A stretch of 64,000 nucleotides of DNA, taken from contig NZ_VDCS01000008.1 of the NCBI RefSeq assembly GCF_006265225.1, positions 1-64,000 of the forward strand, in the 5' to 3' direction. A program made the position numbers and the translations under genes. This DNA comes from Allotamlana fucoidanivorans. GTDB taxonomy: Bacteria; Bacteroidota; Bacteroidia; Flavobacteriales; Flavobacteriaceae. Shown here piece after piece: positions 34,673 through 44,614 of the stretch. Under the pieces are notes generated by a model that saw nothing but the letters and a program-made list of their open reading frames with translations, was not told where the DNA came from and searched no databases. Position 1 is the first letter of the stretch. The number at the start of each line of letters is the position of its first letter.

Positions 34673-35452
34673 TTATTTTTTTTCGATGAAAAACATTATT
34701 TCATGTAATAATTCGCCTTCATTTTCAATAAAGCTCATATGTCCATCTAAAAATTGTACAAACTTTACCTCAGTATTTTGTGTTTGCTTTACAAGGTTAT
34801 CAAAATTAAGCACAGGGTCTTTTTTGCTAGCAATCATCATTTTTTTATAGGGGGAAAAATGTAACAGAGCCTCACGATCTTGCCTTATTTTCATGCCTTC
34901 AAGAGCAGCTACAATACCTTGTACAGGAGTATTAAGCGCTTCTCGGATAAGATGATTTATTTGGTTTCTAAACAGTTTTCTGTTTTTGGGGCGAAATAGA
35001 TTTCTTATAGCAATACGTATAAAGGTTTTGTGGTTTTGCTTAACGGCTTCAATGGCACGGTCTCTATTTATTTTTCTTTCAGGAGAATCTGCCTGCGATG
35101 TAGAATTTATAAGACATAAACCTTTTAAAAAATCAGGATTTTTTTCGGCAAAGGCAAGTGCTACATAACCACCCATAGAATGTCCAAAAATATAAAACCG
35201 CCTGATTCTTAAATGCTTTAAAACCGCTTCAACAACGTTTGACATGAGTTCCATAGAGTGAATATAACCAAGGCAGTCTGTTTTACCATGACCAGGTAAA
35301 TCAATACAGATAACCCGATGCTGTTTTGATAACTTTGTAATAAAAGGTTGCCAAATCATAGACGTTTCTAAGAAACCATGTAAAAAAACTAGAGCTTGTC
35401 CTTTGCCCGAATCAGAATAGTAAACCTGTATGCCTTTGTGTTCAATATACAT
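34673..35452 (-). CDS. Alpha/beta hydrolase
   Basis: A 259-residue cytoplasmic serine hydrolase. The nucleophile elbow is FGHSMGGYVALAFAEK (about 90-105; Ser about 93), and the oxyanion region is ALVFLHGFLETSMIWQPF (about 19-36). The catalytic His is likely in FLDGHMSFIEN (about 238). It most resembles broad esterase or MenH/BioH-like hydrolases; the substrate is open. It has its own TATCTTTG element upstream and stands apart from its neighbours. Confidence 0.88.
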   Translation of the reverse strand: MYIEHKGIQVYYSDSGKGQALVFLHGFLETSMIWQPFITKLSKQHRVICIDLPGHGKTDCLGYIHSMELMSNVVEAVLKHLRIRRFYIFGHSMGGYVALAFAEKNPDFLKGLCLINSTSQADSPERKINRDRAIEAVKQNHKTFIRIAIRNLFRPKNRKLFRNQINHLIREALNTPVQGIVAALEGMKIRQDREALLHFSPYKKMMIASKKDPVLNFDNLVKQTQNTEVKFVQFLDGHMSFIENEGELLHEIMFFIEKK

Positions 35453-35471
35453 AGGTTAAAACATTGTTCGG

Positions 35472-35479
35472 CAAAGATA
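35472..35479 (-). promoter_or_regulatory. Putative -7 element of the alpha/beta hydrolase gene
   Basis: The minus strand reads TATCTTTG, matching TAnnTTTG, 20 bases before the ATG at 35452. Confidence 0.4.
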
Positions 35480-35516
35480 AAATGATTCTTAAATTTTTAT
35501 GCAGTGATCCGTTGTT

Positions 35517-36173
35517 TTATGTTTTAACACGTTTAATGGCAGTAAAGGCTTTATCAACAAATTCGTCTTCAACTAGAATAGTAAATTCATTGGTGGTTGA
35601 AATTACTTCATAAAGTACAATACCTTCCCATGCCAACCGCTTAAAAAAATGATAATACAGTCCGGCAATTTTAGAATTATCCTGTGGCAAATTAATGGTA
35701 ATTGCCGAAAGACCATCCTGAATGGCCAACATAGTTTCGTTTACCAATTGTTCCTTTATAAAATCACTTAAACTGCTAGAAATAATAATGTTGCTTTCAT
35801 GGATGCCTCTGGTAAAAGTGTAAAAGAGTTTCGTTTCTAAATTGATGCGTTCAAGAATTTTAGAATGATTATCTATGAGTGTATCTGAATTTCTAACCGT
35901 GAAATCTGTTAGATTTGAACGTACAGTAATATCACCTAAATTCTGTATGGCGCGTTTCATTTTTACAGAATTGGAAAGCGTTGGTGGCGGACTGTAACGT
36001 CTTAAAGCCATCATGATAGCGCCAGGTTTAACCTCTTTTTTCAGCATTTTACTTATGGGGTCGGTAAGTTCAACCGCAAGAGCACTGAAATTTATAATGT
36101 TTCTTGAGAGCGCCTCCTCTAAATACGGTTGGGTTATTAAAATGTCTTCAACGCAATTTGATACAGTCTTCAT
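35517..36173 (-). CDS. Unknown protein with C-terminal ACT-like domain
   Basis: A 218-residue cytoplasmic protein. The N-terminal 60 residues are helical (DILITQPYLEEALSRNIINF, then KPGAIMMALRRY) and could be a helix-turn-helix. The C-terminal part, GLSAITINLPQDNSKIAGLY to the FVDKAFTAIKRVK end (about 150-217), follows the beta-alpha-beta-beta-alpha-beta pattern of an ACT domain. It is divergent from an aspartate kinase gene 110 bases away, whose regulation depends on ACT domains. An amino-acid-sensing regulator of that gene is plausible, but not shown. No exact family recognised. Confidence 0.7.
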   Translation of the reverse strand: MKTVSNCVEDILITQPYLEEALSRNIINFSALAVELTDPISKMLKKEVKPGAIMMALRRYSPPPTLSNSVKMKRAIQNLGDITVRSNLTDFTVRNSDTLIDNHSKILERINLETKLFYTFTRGIHESNIIISSSLSDFIKEQLVNETMLAIQDGLSAITINLPQDNSKIAGLYYHFFKRLAWEGIVLYEVISTTNEFTILVEDEFVDKAFTAIKRVKT

Positions 36174-36263
36174 GATTTCTAATCGTTAACTGTTAATTAT
36201 TTAACATTATGTGTAAAAATAAACTTTTTTTTTAATAAATAAAGATGTTAACCAAATGAGTTT

Positions 36264-36271
36264 TAGTTTTG
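36264..36271 (+). promoter_or_regulatory. Putative -7 element of aspartate kinase
   Basis: TAGTTTTG matches TAnnTTTG and lies 11 bases before the ATG at 36283, which implies a very short leader. Confidence 0.4.
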
Positions 36272-36282
36272 CGCTCAAATAA

Positions 36283-37611
36283 ATGAAAATGAAAGTATTA
36301 AAGTTTGGTGGTACATCTGTAGGTTCTGTTGAGAACATGACTAATGTAAAAAACATTATCAATGATGGCGAAAAGAAGATAGTGGTATTATCGGCCATGT
36401 CTGGTACAACAAATCAATTGGTCGCTATTTCAAAAGATATTGAAGACGGTTATAAAGCTATTGCTATAGATAAAATTAACACATTACGCCTTCATTATCT
36501 AGTTACGGTTGATGCTTTATTACAGGAGCAAGAACTTAATGTTGATGTAAAAACATATGTGGCTAGTATTTTTAATGTTTTACTTAGCTGTGCTGAAGAA
36601 ACTGCTTCAGAATTATTATATAATAAGATTGTTGCGCAAGGTGAGTTGTTGTCTACCTATATGTTCAATGCTTTTTTAAGGCAAGAAGGCATTAAAGCTT
36701 CATTACTTTCTGCATTAGATTTTATGAAGATTGATGAGTTTAAAGAGCCTGATTTAGATTATATAAAAGAAAATTTTGAAAAGGTTTTTAATGATACCCC
36801 AGAGTCTGACATATATATTACTCAGGGGTTTATTTGTTTAGATGAGGCAGGAGAAATCTCAAACCTTCAACGTGGAGGTAGTGATTATACAGCAACAATT
36901 ATTGGGGCGGCTTTTAAGGTCGAAGAGGTGCAAATTTGGACAGATATTGACGGCATGCATAATAACGATCCTAGATATGTTGAAAACACACACCCAATTT
37001 CAAATTTATCTTTTGATGAGGCCGCAGAGTTAGCTTATTTTGGAGCAAAAATTCTACATCCACAAACAGTAACACCTGTGCGAAAAGATAATATTCCAGT
37101 GCGATTAAAAAACACCATGGATCCTGAAGCTCATGGTACTTTAATTTCAAATAAAACATCTGAAACAGGTATCAAGGCCATAGCTGCAAAAGATGGGATA
37201 ACAGCAATAAAAATCAAATCGGCACGTATGTTGCAAGCCCATGGATTTTTAAAGAAAGTGTTTGAAGTCTTTGAAACTTACAAAACCTCTATTGATATGA
37301 TTACCACGTCAGAGGTTGCTGTGTCCTTAACTATCGATAACGATAGCAATTTAGAACCTATTCTTACCGAACTTGATAAAATTGCGGTTATTGAAGTTGA
37401 TAAAAATCAAAGTATTGTTTGTCTGGTAGGGCATTCAGTGGTAAACCATCAAGATACCTTTAAGTTATTCCAGATTTTACAAGATGTTAAGATAAGAATG
37501 ATTTCTTATGGAGGAAGTAAAAATAATATCTCTTTGTTAATTGATTCAAATGACAAAATAAATACGCTGCAAAAACTAAACGATTATTTATTTGAATTAG
37601 TCACTCATTAA
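36283..37611 (+). CDS. lysC: Aspartate kinase (second in the window)
   Basis: This enzyme phosphorylates aspartate for the Lys/Thr/Met/diaminopimelate branch. The 442-residue protein has VLKFGGTSVGSVENMTN (about 5-21), the aspartate and ATP site LQRGGSDYTATIIGAAF (about 195-211), and two C-terminal ACT repeats (about 300-440; IAAKDGITAIKIKSARM, and then NQSIVCLVGHSV). A second Met two codons in (36289) is an equally possible start. It is monocistronic with a strong terminator. A diverged paralog lies at 22926-24176. Confidence 0.93.
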   Translation: MKMKVLKFGGTSVGSVENMTNVKNIINDGEKKIVVLSAMSGTTNQLVAISKDIEDGYKAIAIDKINTLRLHYLVTVDALLQEQELNVDVKTYVASIFNVLLSCAEETASELLYNKIVAQGELLSTYMFNAFLRQEGIKASLLSALDFMKIDEFKEPDLDYIKENFEKVFNDTPESDIYITQGFICLDEAGEISNLQRGGSDYTATIIGAAFKVEEVQIWTDIDGMHNNDPRYVENTHPISNLSFDEAAELAYFGAKILHPQTVTPVRKDNIPVRLKNTMDPEAHGTLISNKTSETGIKAIAAKDGITAIKIKSARMLQAHGFLKKVFEVFETYKTSIDMITTSEVAVSLTIDNDSNLEPILTELDKIAVIEVDKNQSIVCLVGHSVVNHQDTFKLFQILQDVKIRMISYGGSKNNISLLIDSNDKINTLQKLNDYLFELVTH

Positions 37612-37640
37612 AATATCTATATTTAGCATAGTATGCAGCA

Positions 37641-37670
37641 AAAAGGCGTTTTAAAAAAACGCCTTTTTTA
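37641..37670 (+). terminator. Terminator between aspartate kinase and aminopeptidase P
   Basis: AAAAGGCGTTTT (37641-37652) pairs with AAAACGCCTTTT (37656-37667) around a 3-nt loop and is followed by T. The A run on the left arm makes it usable for the convergent minus-strand gene as well. Confidence 0.85.
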
Positions 37671-37692
37671 TTTTTATCTATGAACTATCGTT

Positions 37693-38985
37693 TTAAGCGT
37701 TCATAATTTCTTCAATTTCTTCAATTTCAATTGGAATGTTTTTCATTAAATTGATCGGTTCTCCTGTTGGTTGAATTACAACATCATCTTCAAGTCTAAT
37801 GCCAAAACCTTCTTCAGGTATGTAAATACCAGGTTCAACAGTAAACACCATATTAGCCTGCATAGGCTCCGTTAAAATACCATAATCATGCGTGTCAAGC
37901 CCCATATGATGCGAGGTGCCATGCATAAAATATTTTTTGTAAGCAGGCCATTCAGGGTTTTCATTTTGAATATCCGCTTTGTTAAGCAGTCCTAAATCGA
38001 GTAACTCACTAGTCATTAGCTTGCCAACTTCTGTGTGGTATTCAGCCCAGTCTGTACCTGGTAAAAGCATTTTAGTAGCCTCTTTTTTCACCCTATTCAC
38101 GGCATTATAAACAGATTTTTGTCGGTTTGAGTATTTGCCAGATACGGGTATGGTTCTACTTAAATCACTAGAATAATTAGCATATTCGGCTGCCGTGTCA
38201 AATAAAATTAAATCACCAGTTTTACATTGCTGGTTGTTTTCAATGTAATGCAACACATTGGCGTTATTTCCAGAAGCGATAATGGGGGTGTAGGCAAAGC
38301 CTTTTGAGCGGTTTCTTAAAAACTCATGCATAAATTCGGCTTCTATTTCATACTCCCAAACACCTGGTTTTACAAATTCTAGCACTCTTCTAAATCCTTT
38401 TTCGGTAATATCACACGCCTGTTGAATTAAGGCAATTTCAATGTCTTCTTTTACAGAACGCAGGCGTTGTAAAATAGGGTTGCTTTTGGCTACGCTGTGT
38501 GCAGGGTAGCGTTCTTTAATCCATTTTGTAAACCGATCTTCGCGCGTTTGGGTTTCTACGTTTGAACGATAATGCTCATTGGTGTTTATATAAATAGTGT
38601 CGCATTGCGTCATGATTTCAAACAAAACCTTTTCCATGTCCTTTAACCAATAAACGGTTTTAATGCCGCTGGTTTCAAAGGCTTTGTCTTTAGTAAGTTT
38701 TTCACCTTCCCAAATAGCAATATGCTCATTGGTTTCTTTTAAAAAAAGAATTTCTCTATGCTTTTCTTTAGGGCAATCTGGGAAAAGTACTAATACGCTT
38801 TCTTCTTGATCTACACCGCTTAAATAAAAAATATCGCGGTGCTGTTGAAAAGGCATGGTACTATCGGCACTAATAGGGTAAATGTCATTGGAATTAAAAA
38901 CAGCCAAGCTGTTAGGTTTCATTTGTGCTGTAAATTTTTGTCGATTCTTTATAAATAGTTTATTATCAATAGGATGGTATTTCAT
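37693..38985 (-). CDS. pepP: Xaa-Pro aminopeptidase (M24B)
   Basis: This cytoplasmic dimetal peptidase removes N-terminal residues that precede proline. The 430-residue protein has an aminopeptidase P N-terminal domain (about 1-150; DSTMPFQQHRDIFYLSGVDQ) and a pita-bread catalytic domain with all metal ligands visible: ILFDTAAEYANYSSDLSRTI (two Asp, about 252-271), HGTSHHMGLDTHD (about 348-360) and TVEPGIYIPEEGFGIRLEDD (Glu and Glu, about 377-396). Length normal; monocistronic. Confidence 0.94.
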   Translation of the reverse strand: MKYHPIDNKLFIKNRQKFTAQMKPNSLAVFNSNDIYPISADSTMPFQQHRDIFYLSGVDQEESVLVLFPDCPKEKHREILFLKETNEHIAIWEGEKLTKDKAFETSGIKTVYWLKDMEKVLFEIMTQCDTIYINTNEHYRSNVETQTREDRFTKWIKERYPAHSVAKSNPILQRLRSVKEDIEIALIQQACDITEKGFRRVLEFVKPGVWEYEIEAEFMHEFLRNRSKGFAYTPIIASGNNANVLHYIENNQQCKTGDLILFDTAAEYANYSSDLSRTIPVSGKYSNRQKSVYNAVNRVKKEATKMLLPGTDWAEYHTEVGKLMTSELLDLGLLNKADIQNENPEWPAYKKYFMHGTSHHMGLDTHDYGILTEPMQANMVFTVEPGIYIPEEGFGIRLEDDVVIQPTGEPINLMKNIPIEIEEIEEIMNA

Positions 38986-39027
38986 AAGAAAATAAAATTT
39001 GAACCATAAAAGTAGTGAATATTCGCA

Positions 39028-39059
39028 TTGTGAAATGCTAATAATTTGTTATATCTTTG
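39028..39059 (+). promoter_or_regulatory. Putative promoter of the IPT-domain metalloprotease
   Basis: TTG (39028-39030), then 21 bases, then TATCTTTG (39052-39059): a good -33/-7 pair, 41 bases before the ATG at 39101. Confidence 0.5.
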
Positions 39060-39100
39060 AAAGGCTCCGCTTAGAACTTCCTATATAAAGAGGCTTGAAA

Positions 39101-40948
39101 ATGAGAAATATTAGAAAATTATTGGTAGTAATTTGTTGTTTTTTATTAAATCAACAAATTAATGCTCAATTTGTAAAGGAGGTGCCTCTCGATAGGCAAG
39201 TAGATAATTCTGTTATGATTATTGAGGGTGTAGTAACCTCTCAAAAGTGCATGTGGGATATCAATAAGTTAAATATTTATACAATAAGTACGGTCTCCGT
39301 AGCAAAGGTTTTTAAAGGTAAAAGTTTGAATACAGTTGAGGTGGTGACTGTTGGTGGAACGGTTGGTGCGGAAGCATTGATTGTATACCCCAATTTGAAA
39401 TTATTTTCAGGAGATAGAGGTTTATTTATTTTAAGACCAAATAAAGTTTCCTTAAGCCTTACTAGTAAAAGTCGGTTAGAGCGATATAATCCAGTAACCT
39501 CTACCCAGAGTTTTTTTAAATATGGGCTACTTAATAGAAACGAGGTTAGTTTGTATGGTAAAGGCAAATCTACAAGGCAAGCTTTGTATGATAAAATTAT
39601 GAAGTTAACTGGCGAAGCTTTTCTGGAGATTAAAGAGTTTGAGACGAAATCATTGGTAAACAATAAAACTAATGAAAGAGCAAAAATATTAGTGCCTAGC
39701 AATATTAGTTTTAGTCCAGCCGAAGTGACAGCGGGAACAGGATTTGAACTCACTATTACAGGTTCTGGGTTTGGTAGTAACGACAATAGAGGTAAGGTTG
39801 GCTTTAAAAATGCTGATGATGGAGACCCAGGAAGTTTTATTTTTGCTTTAAATACACAGATTAAAGAATGGTCTGATACTCAAATTATAGTTGAGGTGCC
39901 TCATAACGCTGGAACAGGAAAAGTTTTGGTACAAGACAATAATGGAAACAATGCTGCTTCTATAAATAACTTGATAGTTACTTCGGCCCAGTTTAATGTT
40001 TCTATTGATCCTGATGATGCTACAACTCAAGATCCTCCAGGAGTTAATGGACCGCTAGACATGTATGCTTATCAAACAAGACATATTAATGATGAGGGAG
40101 GAGGCTACGTTTGGGAAATGTATACCGATTTTTTTAATGACACAAATTCAAAAACTGCATTTGAAACTTCTTTAGAAAAATGGCGTTGTGAAACAAAAGT
40201 TAATTGGGTGATAAGTAATTCTCCTACCACTACAAATGCAACGGTAGCCGATGGGATAAATGTTGTAAGATATGATGACTTAGATGATGACGTTTTAGGC
40301 AGGTGTTATAGCAGAATAGCTGGTTGTGGAAATCTTGGAGATCCTGATTCCTGGTACGCTCACGTTTATGAGCTTGATATTGTTTTTGACAATGGTACTA
40401 CGGAATGGTATTTTGGAGAAGATCCTATAGAACTTCCTGATTTGGGAAAGTTTGATTTTGAAAGTGTAGCATTACATGAATTAGGGCATGGTCATCAATT
40501 AGGTCATGTGGTAGATGAATCTGGAGGAGATAATGAAGGTGAAGTTATGCACTTTGCGTTACAAACTGCGGAGCAACAGCGGGTGTTGAACGTTAATAAT
40601 ATAGCTGCTGCTCAAGCGGTGCATAATCGAAGCAAAACCATTTCAGAATGCGGTGTGTTTCCCATGACAGATTCAAATATTTGTAACTTAAGCACAAATG
40701 AGGTTGATTTGGTGTCACAACTAAAAATTTACCCCAATCCTTCAACAGGATTTTTTTATATAGACTATCCGCTTCCTTTAGATAAGGTAGTTGTACATGA
40801 CCTAAGGGGACGAAAAGTACTGGTAACTCATTTTAGTACCAACGAAATTGATTATCAAATAAATTTGCAGGGTGTTGCTAAAGGCGTTTATGTGATTAAG
40901 ATTTTTTCTAAACAAGCTTCAATTACACAAAAGCTAGTTAAAAACTAA
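39101..40948 (+). CDS. Secreted matrixin/astacin-like metalloprotease with IPT domain and T9SS sorting domain
   Basis: An exported protein of 615 residues from the ATG at 39101; the frame also opens at a TTG two codons earlier. It has a signal peptide (MRNIRKLLVVICCFLLNQQI), an N-terminal region with VVTVGGTVGAE (about 83), an IPT/TIG Ig-like domain (about 200-290; SPAEVTAGTGFELTITGSGF), and a metzincin-like domain with HELGHGHQLGHV (about 459). Gln stands where the standard HExxHxxGxxH motif has Gly. A type A T9SS C-terminal domain begins near LKIYPNPSTGF (about 545). Surface or secreted protease; substrate unknown. Confidence 0.88.
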   Translation: MRNIRKLLVVICCFLLNQQINAQFVKEVPLDRQVDNSVMIIEGVVTSQKCMWDINKLNIYTISTVSVAKVFKGKSLNTVEVVTVGGTVGAEALIVYPNLKLFSGDRGLFILRPNKVSLSLTSKSRLERYNPVTSTQSFFKYGLLNRNEVSLYGKGKSTRQALYDKIMKLTGEAFLEIKEFETKSLVNNKTNERAKILVPSNISFSPAEVTAGTGFELTITGSGFGSNDNRGKVGFKNADDGDPGSFIFALNTQIKEWSDTQIIVEVPHNAGTGKVLVQDNNGNNAASINNLIVTSAQFNVSIDPDDATTQDPPGVNGPLDMYAYQTRHINDEGGGYVWEMYTDFFNDTNSKTAFETSLEKWRCETKVNWVISNSPTTTNATVADGINVVRYDDLDDDVLGRCYSRIAGCGNLGDPDSWYAHVYELDIVFDNGTTEWYFGEDPIELPDLGKFDFESVALHELGHGHQLGHVVDESGGDNEGEVMHFALQTAEQQRVLNVNNIAAAQAVHNRSKTISECGVFPMTDSNICNLSTNEVDLVSQLKIYPNPSTGFFYIDYPLPLDKVVVHDLRGRKVLVTHFSTNEIDYQINLQGVAKGVYVIKIFSKQASITQKLVKN

Positions 40949-41005
40949 GTATTTTTACTTAGTTAATTATAACGATTCTAAATAGTGAAAACATGACATT
41001 TGTTA

Positions 41006-41037
41006 TTTGTCTGTAATGTTTGCCTAAGGTATATTTG
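41006..41037 (+). promoter_or_regulatory. Promoter of the sdhCAB operon
   Basis: TTTG (41006-41009), a 20-base spacer and TATATTTG (41030-41037) together form the best match to the Bacteroidota -33/-7 consensus in the window. It lies 25 bases before the sdhC ATG. Confidence 0.65.
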
Positions 41038-41062
41038 CTGGAACTTAAAATAACTTCAAAAA

Positions 41063-41734
41063 ATGAGCGGATTTTTTAAATCTTCGATAGGAAGAAAAGT
41101 AGCTATGGCTCTTTCGGCGTTCTTCCTTATGTTTTTCTTAATAATACATTTAACAGTTAATATCACCTCACTTTTTAGTGAAGATCTGTTCAATGAATTA
41201 TCCCATTTTATGGGGACAAATCCTTTGGTGCAAATTGGGCTACAACCTGTTTTAATTGCTGGTGTAGTCTTTCATTTTGTTATGGGTTTTGTTTTAGAAT
41301 TAAAGAACAGAAAGGCCATTGGTGTAAAATATGTGCAAAATAATGGCGCGGCAAACTCAACTTGGGTCAGTAGAAACATGATTTTAAGTGGTGTTGTTAT
41401 TTTAGCCTTTATCATGTTACATTTTATTGACTTCTGGATTCCAGAAATCAATACAAAGTATATTCTAGGTGATATGTCTGGAATGCATGATGGTGGTCTA
41501 AGATATTACCATGAATTGGTTGAGAAATTTCACAATCCTATTCGTGTGGTTGCTTACGTTATTGCTTTTGTGCTATTAGGGTTGCATTTAGCCCACGGAT
41601 TTACTTCGGCATTTCAGTCTATGGGTATTTCTGCAGGCAGAAAACAAACCATGCAAAAAATAGGTAAAGCCTATGCTATTATTATTCCATTAGGATTTAT
41701 AATTATTGCAATTTTTCATCACTTTAACCATTAA
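41063..41734 (+). CDS. sdhC: Succinate dehydrogenase cytochrome b subunit
   Basis: This membrane anchor of complex II carries heme b and passes electrons to menaquinone. The 223-residue protein has about five transmembrane helices and several His in or near helices (IIHLTVNITS, VVFHFVMGF, MLHFIDFW, LHLAHGF) that can bind two hemes. This is the B-type (single long subunit) anchor usual in Bacteroidota. It is the first gene of sdhCAB, with a 12-base gap to sdhA. Confidence 0.94.
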   Translation: MSGFFKSSIGRKVAMALSAFFLMFFLIIHLTVNITSLFSEDLFNELSHFMGTNPLVQIGLQPVLIAGVVFHFVMGFVLELKNRKAIGVKYVQNNGAANSTWVSRNMILSGVVILAFIMLHFIDFWIPEINTKYILGDMSGMHDGGLRYYHELVEKFHNPIRVVAYVIAFVLLGLHLAHGFTSAFQSMGISAGRKQTMQKIGKAYAIIIPLGFIIIAIFHHFNH

Positions 41735-41746
41735 TCTTAAATATAT

Positions 41747-43759
41747 ATGGCTTTAGATTCAAAAATACCAGAAGGTCCAATTCAAGATAAATGGACAAAC
41801 TATAAAAATAAGATCAATTTAGTTAATCCAGCGAACAAGCGTAATATAGATATTATTGTTGTGGGTACTGGATTAGCAGGAGGGTCTGCTGCAGCTACAT
41901 TAGCAGAATTAGGATATAACGTAAAAGCTTTTGCTTACCAAGATTCACCGCGTCGTGCACACTCTATTGCGGCACAAGGAGGTATTAATGCGGCTAAGAA
42001 TTATCAAGGTGATGGTGATTCTAATTACAGGTTGTTTTACGATACCGTAAAAGGGGGTGATTACCGTTCTCGTGAAGCTAACGTATACCGTTTGGCTGAG
42101 GTGTCTGGAAATATTATCGACCAGTGTGTGGCTCAAGGTGTGCCTTTTGCGCGTGATTATGGTGGATTATTAGATAACCGTTCATTTGGTGGGGTATTAG
42201 TATCAAGAACGTTTTACGCTAAAGGACAAACAGGACAGCAATTATTATTAGGCGCATACTCGGCTATGAACCGTCAAATCGCTCGTGGTAAGATTGAAAT
42301 GTTCAATCGACACGAAATGCTAGATGTGGTTATTGTTGATGGAAAAGCAAGAGGAATTATAGCAAGAAATCTTATTACAGGAGAAATTGAGCGTCACTCA
42401 GCACATGCAGTAGTAATAGGAACAGGAGGTTATGGAAACGTATACTTCTTATCAACCAATGCTATGGGGTCTAACGCCACTGCAGCGTGGAAGATTCATA
42501 AAAAAGGGGCGTATTTCGCAAACCCTTGTTTTACGCAAATTCACCCAACATGTATTCCGCGTTCAGGAGATTATCAGTCTAAATTAACATTAATGTCTGA
42601 GTCTTTACGTAATGACGGACGTATTTGGGTGCCAAAAAACATGGATGATGTTATTGCGATTCGTGAAGGTCGTAAAAAACCAACCGATTTATCTGAAGAA
42701 GAGCGCGATTATTACTTAGAAAGACGTTATCCTGCATTTGGTAACTTAGTACCTCGTGATGTGGCTTCTAGAGCAGCTAAAGAACGTTGTGATGCTGGTT
42801 ACGGTGTTAATGCAACGGGCGAAGCGGTGTATTTAGATTTTGCTTCAGCAATACAACGTTACGGAAAAGAGCAAGCTAAAATTCATAATATAGCTAATCC
42901 TTCAAAAGAAAAGATTTACGAATTAGGACAAAAAATTGTTGAGGCTAAATACGGAAACTTATTCCAAATGTATGAGAAAATCGTTGACGAGAATCCATAC
43001 AAAACCCCAATGATGATTTATCCTGCTACGCACTATACTATGGGAGGTGTTTGGGTAGATTATAACTTAATGACTACCATTCCTGGTTGTTACTGTATCG
43101 GTGAAGCGAATTTCTCAGATCACGGTGCAAACAGACTTGGAGCTTCTGCATTAATGCAAGGTTTAGCAGACGGTTATTTTGTGTTACCATATACCATTGG
43201 AGACTATTTATCTGATGATATTAGAACAGGTAAAATTCCAACCAACTCACCAGAGTTTGATGAAGCTGAAAAAGCAGTTAAGGATAGAATCGATTTCTTT
43301 GTAAATAATAACGGTACTAAATCTGTAGACCACTTCCATAAACGCTTAGGAAAAGTGATGTGGGATAAAGTTGGTATGGCACGTAACGAAAAAGGTTTAA
43401 AAGAAGCTATGGCTGAAATTAAGCAAATTCGTGAAGAATTCTGGAAAGATGTTAAAGTACCTGGAAGTGCGAACGAAATGAATCCAGAATTAGAAAAAGC
43501 TGGTCGTGTGGCAGATTTCTTAGAATTAGGAGAGTTATTCGCAAAAGATGCTTTAATGCGTGAAGAATCTTGTGGTGGTCACTTTAGAGAAGAATCTGTA
43601 GAGTTAGATGGTGAGCAAAAAGGTGAAGCAAAACGTAACGATAAAGATTTTGCGTTTGTTGCAGCTTGGGAATACAAAGGAGAACCTGCTGATGCGGTAT
43701 TACACAAAGAACAATTAGAATTTAAAGATATTGAACTAAAACAACGTTCATACAAATAA
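41747..43759 (+). CDS. sdhA: Succinate dehydrogenase flavoprotein subunit
   Basis: This subunit oxidises succinate to fumarate with covalently bound FAD on the cytoplasmic side. The 670 residues include the dinucleotide fold [20 protein letters not shown] (about 37-56), the FAD-linking region [20 protein letters not shown] (His about 68), the active-site [10 protein letters not shown] (about 266) and MGGVWVDYN. The length suits the B-type or fumarate-reductase-like enzymes of Bacteroidota. Codon use is richer in CGT and preferred codons than its neighbours, consistent with high expression. Confidence 0.97.
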   Translation: MALDSKIPEGPIQDKWTNYKNKINLVNPANKRNIDIIVVGTGLAGGSAAATLAELGYNVKAFAYQDSPRRAHSIAAQGGINAAKNYQGDGDSNYRLFYDTVKGGDYRSREANVYRLAEVSGNIIDQCVAQGVPFARDYGGLLDNRSFGGVLVSRTFYAKGQTGQQLLLGAYSAMNRQIARGKIEMFNRHEMLDVVIVDGKARGIIARNLITGEIERHSAHAVVIGTGGYGNVYFLSTNAMGSNATAAWKIHKKGAYFANPCFTQIHPTCIPRSGDYQSKLTLMSESLRNDGRIWVPKNMDDVIAIREGRKKPTDLSEEERDYYLERRYPAFGNLVPRDVASRAAKERCDAGYGVNATGEAVYLDFASAIQRYGKEQAKIHNIANPSKEKIYELGQKIVEAKYGNLFQMYEKIVDENPYKTPMMIYPATHYTMGGVWVDYNLMTTIPGCYCIGEANFSDHGANRLGASALMQGLADGYFVLPYTIGDYLSDDIRTGKIPTNSPEFDEAEKAVKDRIDFFVNNNGTKSVDHFHKRLGKVMWDKVGMARNEKGLKEAMAEIKQIREEFWKDVKVPGSANEMNPELEKAGRVADFLELGELFAKDALMREESCGGHFREESVELDGEQKGEAKRNDKDFAFVAAWEYKGEPADAVLHKEQLEFKDIELKQRSYK

Positions 43760-43769
43760 GATTGACATT

Positions 43770-44513
43770 ATGAATTTAACACTTAGAATTTGGAGACAAA
43801 AAGACTCGAGTGCAAAGGGTCAAATGGTCGATTATAAAGTTAACGATATTTCAGAGCATATGTCATTTCTTGAAATGATGGATGTTTTAAACGAACAGTT
43901 AGTAAATTCTGGAGAAGAGCCTGTAGCCTTCGATCACGATTGTCGTGAAGGTATCTGTGGTATGTGTTCACTTTATATCAATGGAGAAGCACATGGCCCA
44001 GACAGAGGGGTTACAACCTGTCAGTTACACATGAGAATGTTTAACGATGGCGATACCATTACGATCGAACCTTGGAGAGCCGCTGCCTTCCCTGTTATTA
44101 AAGATTTGGTAGTTGATAGAACATCTTTTGAACGTATTCAGCATGCTGGAGGATACATTTCTGTAAACACCTCAGGAAATACCCAAGATGCTAATGCAAT
44201 TCCTATTTCAAAGCATGCTGCTGATGAGGCCATGGATGCCGCCACTTGTATTGGGTGCGGGGCTTGTGTGGCCACTTGTAAAAACTCATCTGCTATGTTA
44301 TTTGTAGGCGCAAAAGTGTCTCAATATGCCCTATTACCTCAAGGACAAGTAGAAGCTGCCGATCGTGTTAAAAACATGGTAGCTCAAATGGATTTAGAAG
44401 GTTTTGGTAACTGTACTAATACTGGTGCTTGTGAAATAGAATGCCCTAAAGGTATTTCTCTTGATAATATTGCTAGAATGAATAGAGAACTTATTAAGGC
44501 TGCACTTAAGTAG
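43770..44513 (+). CDS. sdhB: Succinate dehydrogenase iron-sulfur subunit
   Basis: This subunit carries electrons from FAD to heme. The 247-residue protein has a plant-type 2Fe-2S ligand set ([16 protein letters not shown], about 52-67, with the last Cys in TTCQLH), then [13 protein letters not shown] (about 151-163) and [14 protein letters not shown] (about 210-223) for the 4Fe-4S and 3Fe-4S clusters. It lies 10 bases after sdhA and ends the operon at a strong terminator. Its clusters depend on Fe-S assembly such as the suf operon in this window. Confidence 0.97.
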   Translation: MNLTLRIWRQKDSSAKGQMVDYKVNDISEHMSFLEMMDVLNEQLVNSGEEPVAFDHDCREGICGMCSLYINGEAHGPDRGVTTCQLHMRMFNDGDTITIEPWRAAAFPVIKDLVVDRTSFERIQHAGGYISVNTSGNTQDANAIPISKHAADEAMDAATCIGCGACVATCKNSSAMLFVGAKVSQYALLPQGQVEAADRVKNMVAQMDLEGFGNCTNTGACEIECPKGISLDNIARMNRELIKAALK

Positions 44514-44533
44514 TTTATTAATCACATTTTCAT

Positions 44534-44568
44534 AAAACCCGCACTAATCCATTGGTGCGGGTTTTGTT
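44534..44568 (+). terminator. Terminator of sdhCAB
   Basis: AAAACCCGCAC (44534-44544) pairs with GTGCGGGTTTT (44555-44565) around a 10-nt loop with a T tract. It lies 20 bases after sdhB. Confidence 0.88.
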
Positions 44569-44614
44569 TTTTTTAAAATGCATTACTTATCTTGAAGGCC
44601 TATTAATGTGTTAC

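Noticed and set aside
40943-40964. Hairpin AACTAAGT / ACTTAGTT at the end of the IPT protease
   Set aside because: Overlaps the stop codon and lacks a T tract; termination is possible but not supported.
44552-44614. N-terminal extension of the M28 peptidase
   Set aside because: It begins at a TTG inside the sdh terminator hairpin and would bury the signal peptide.
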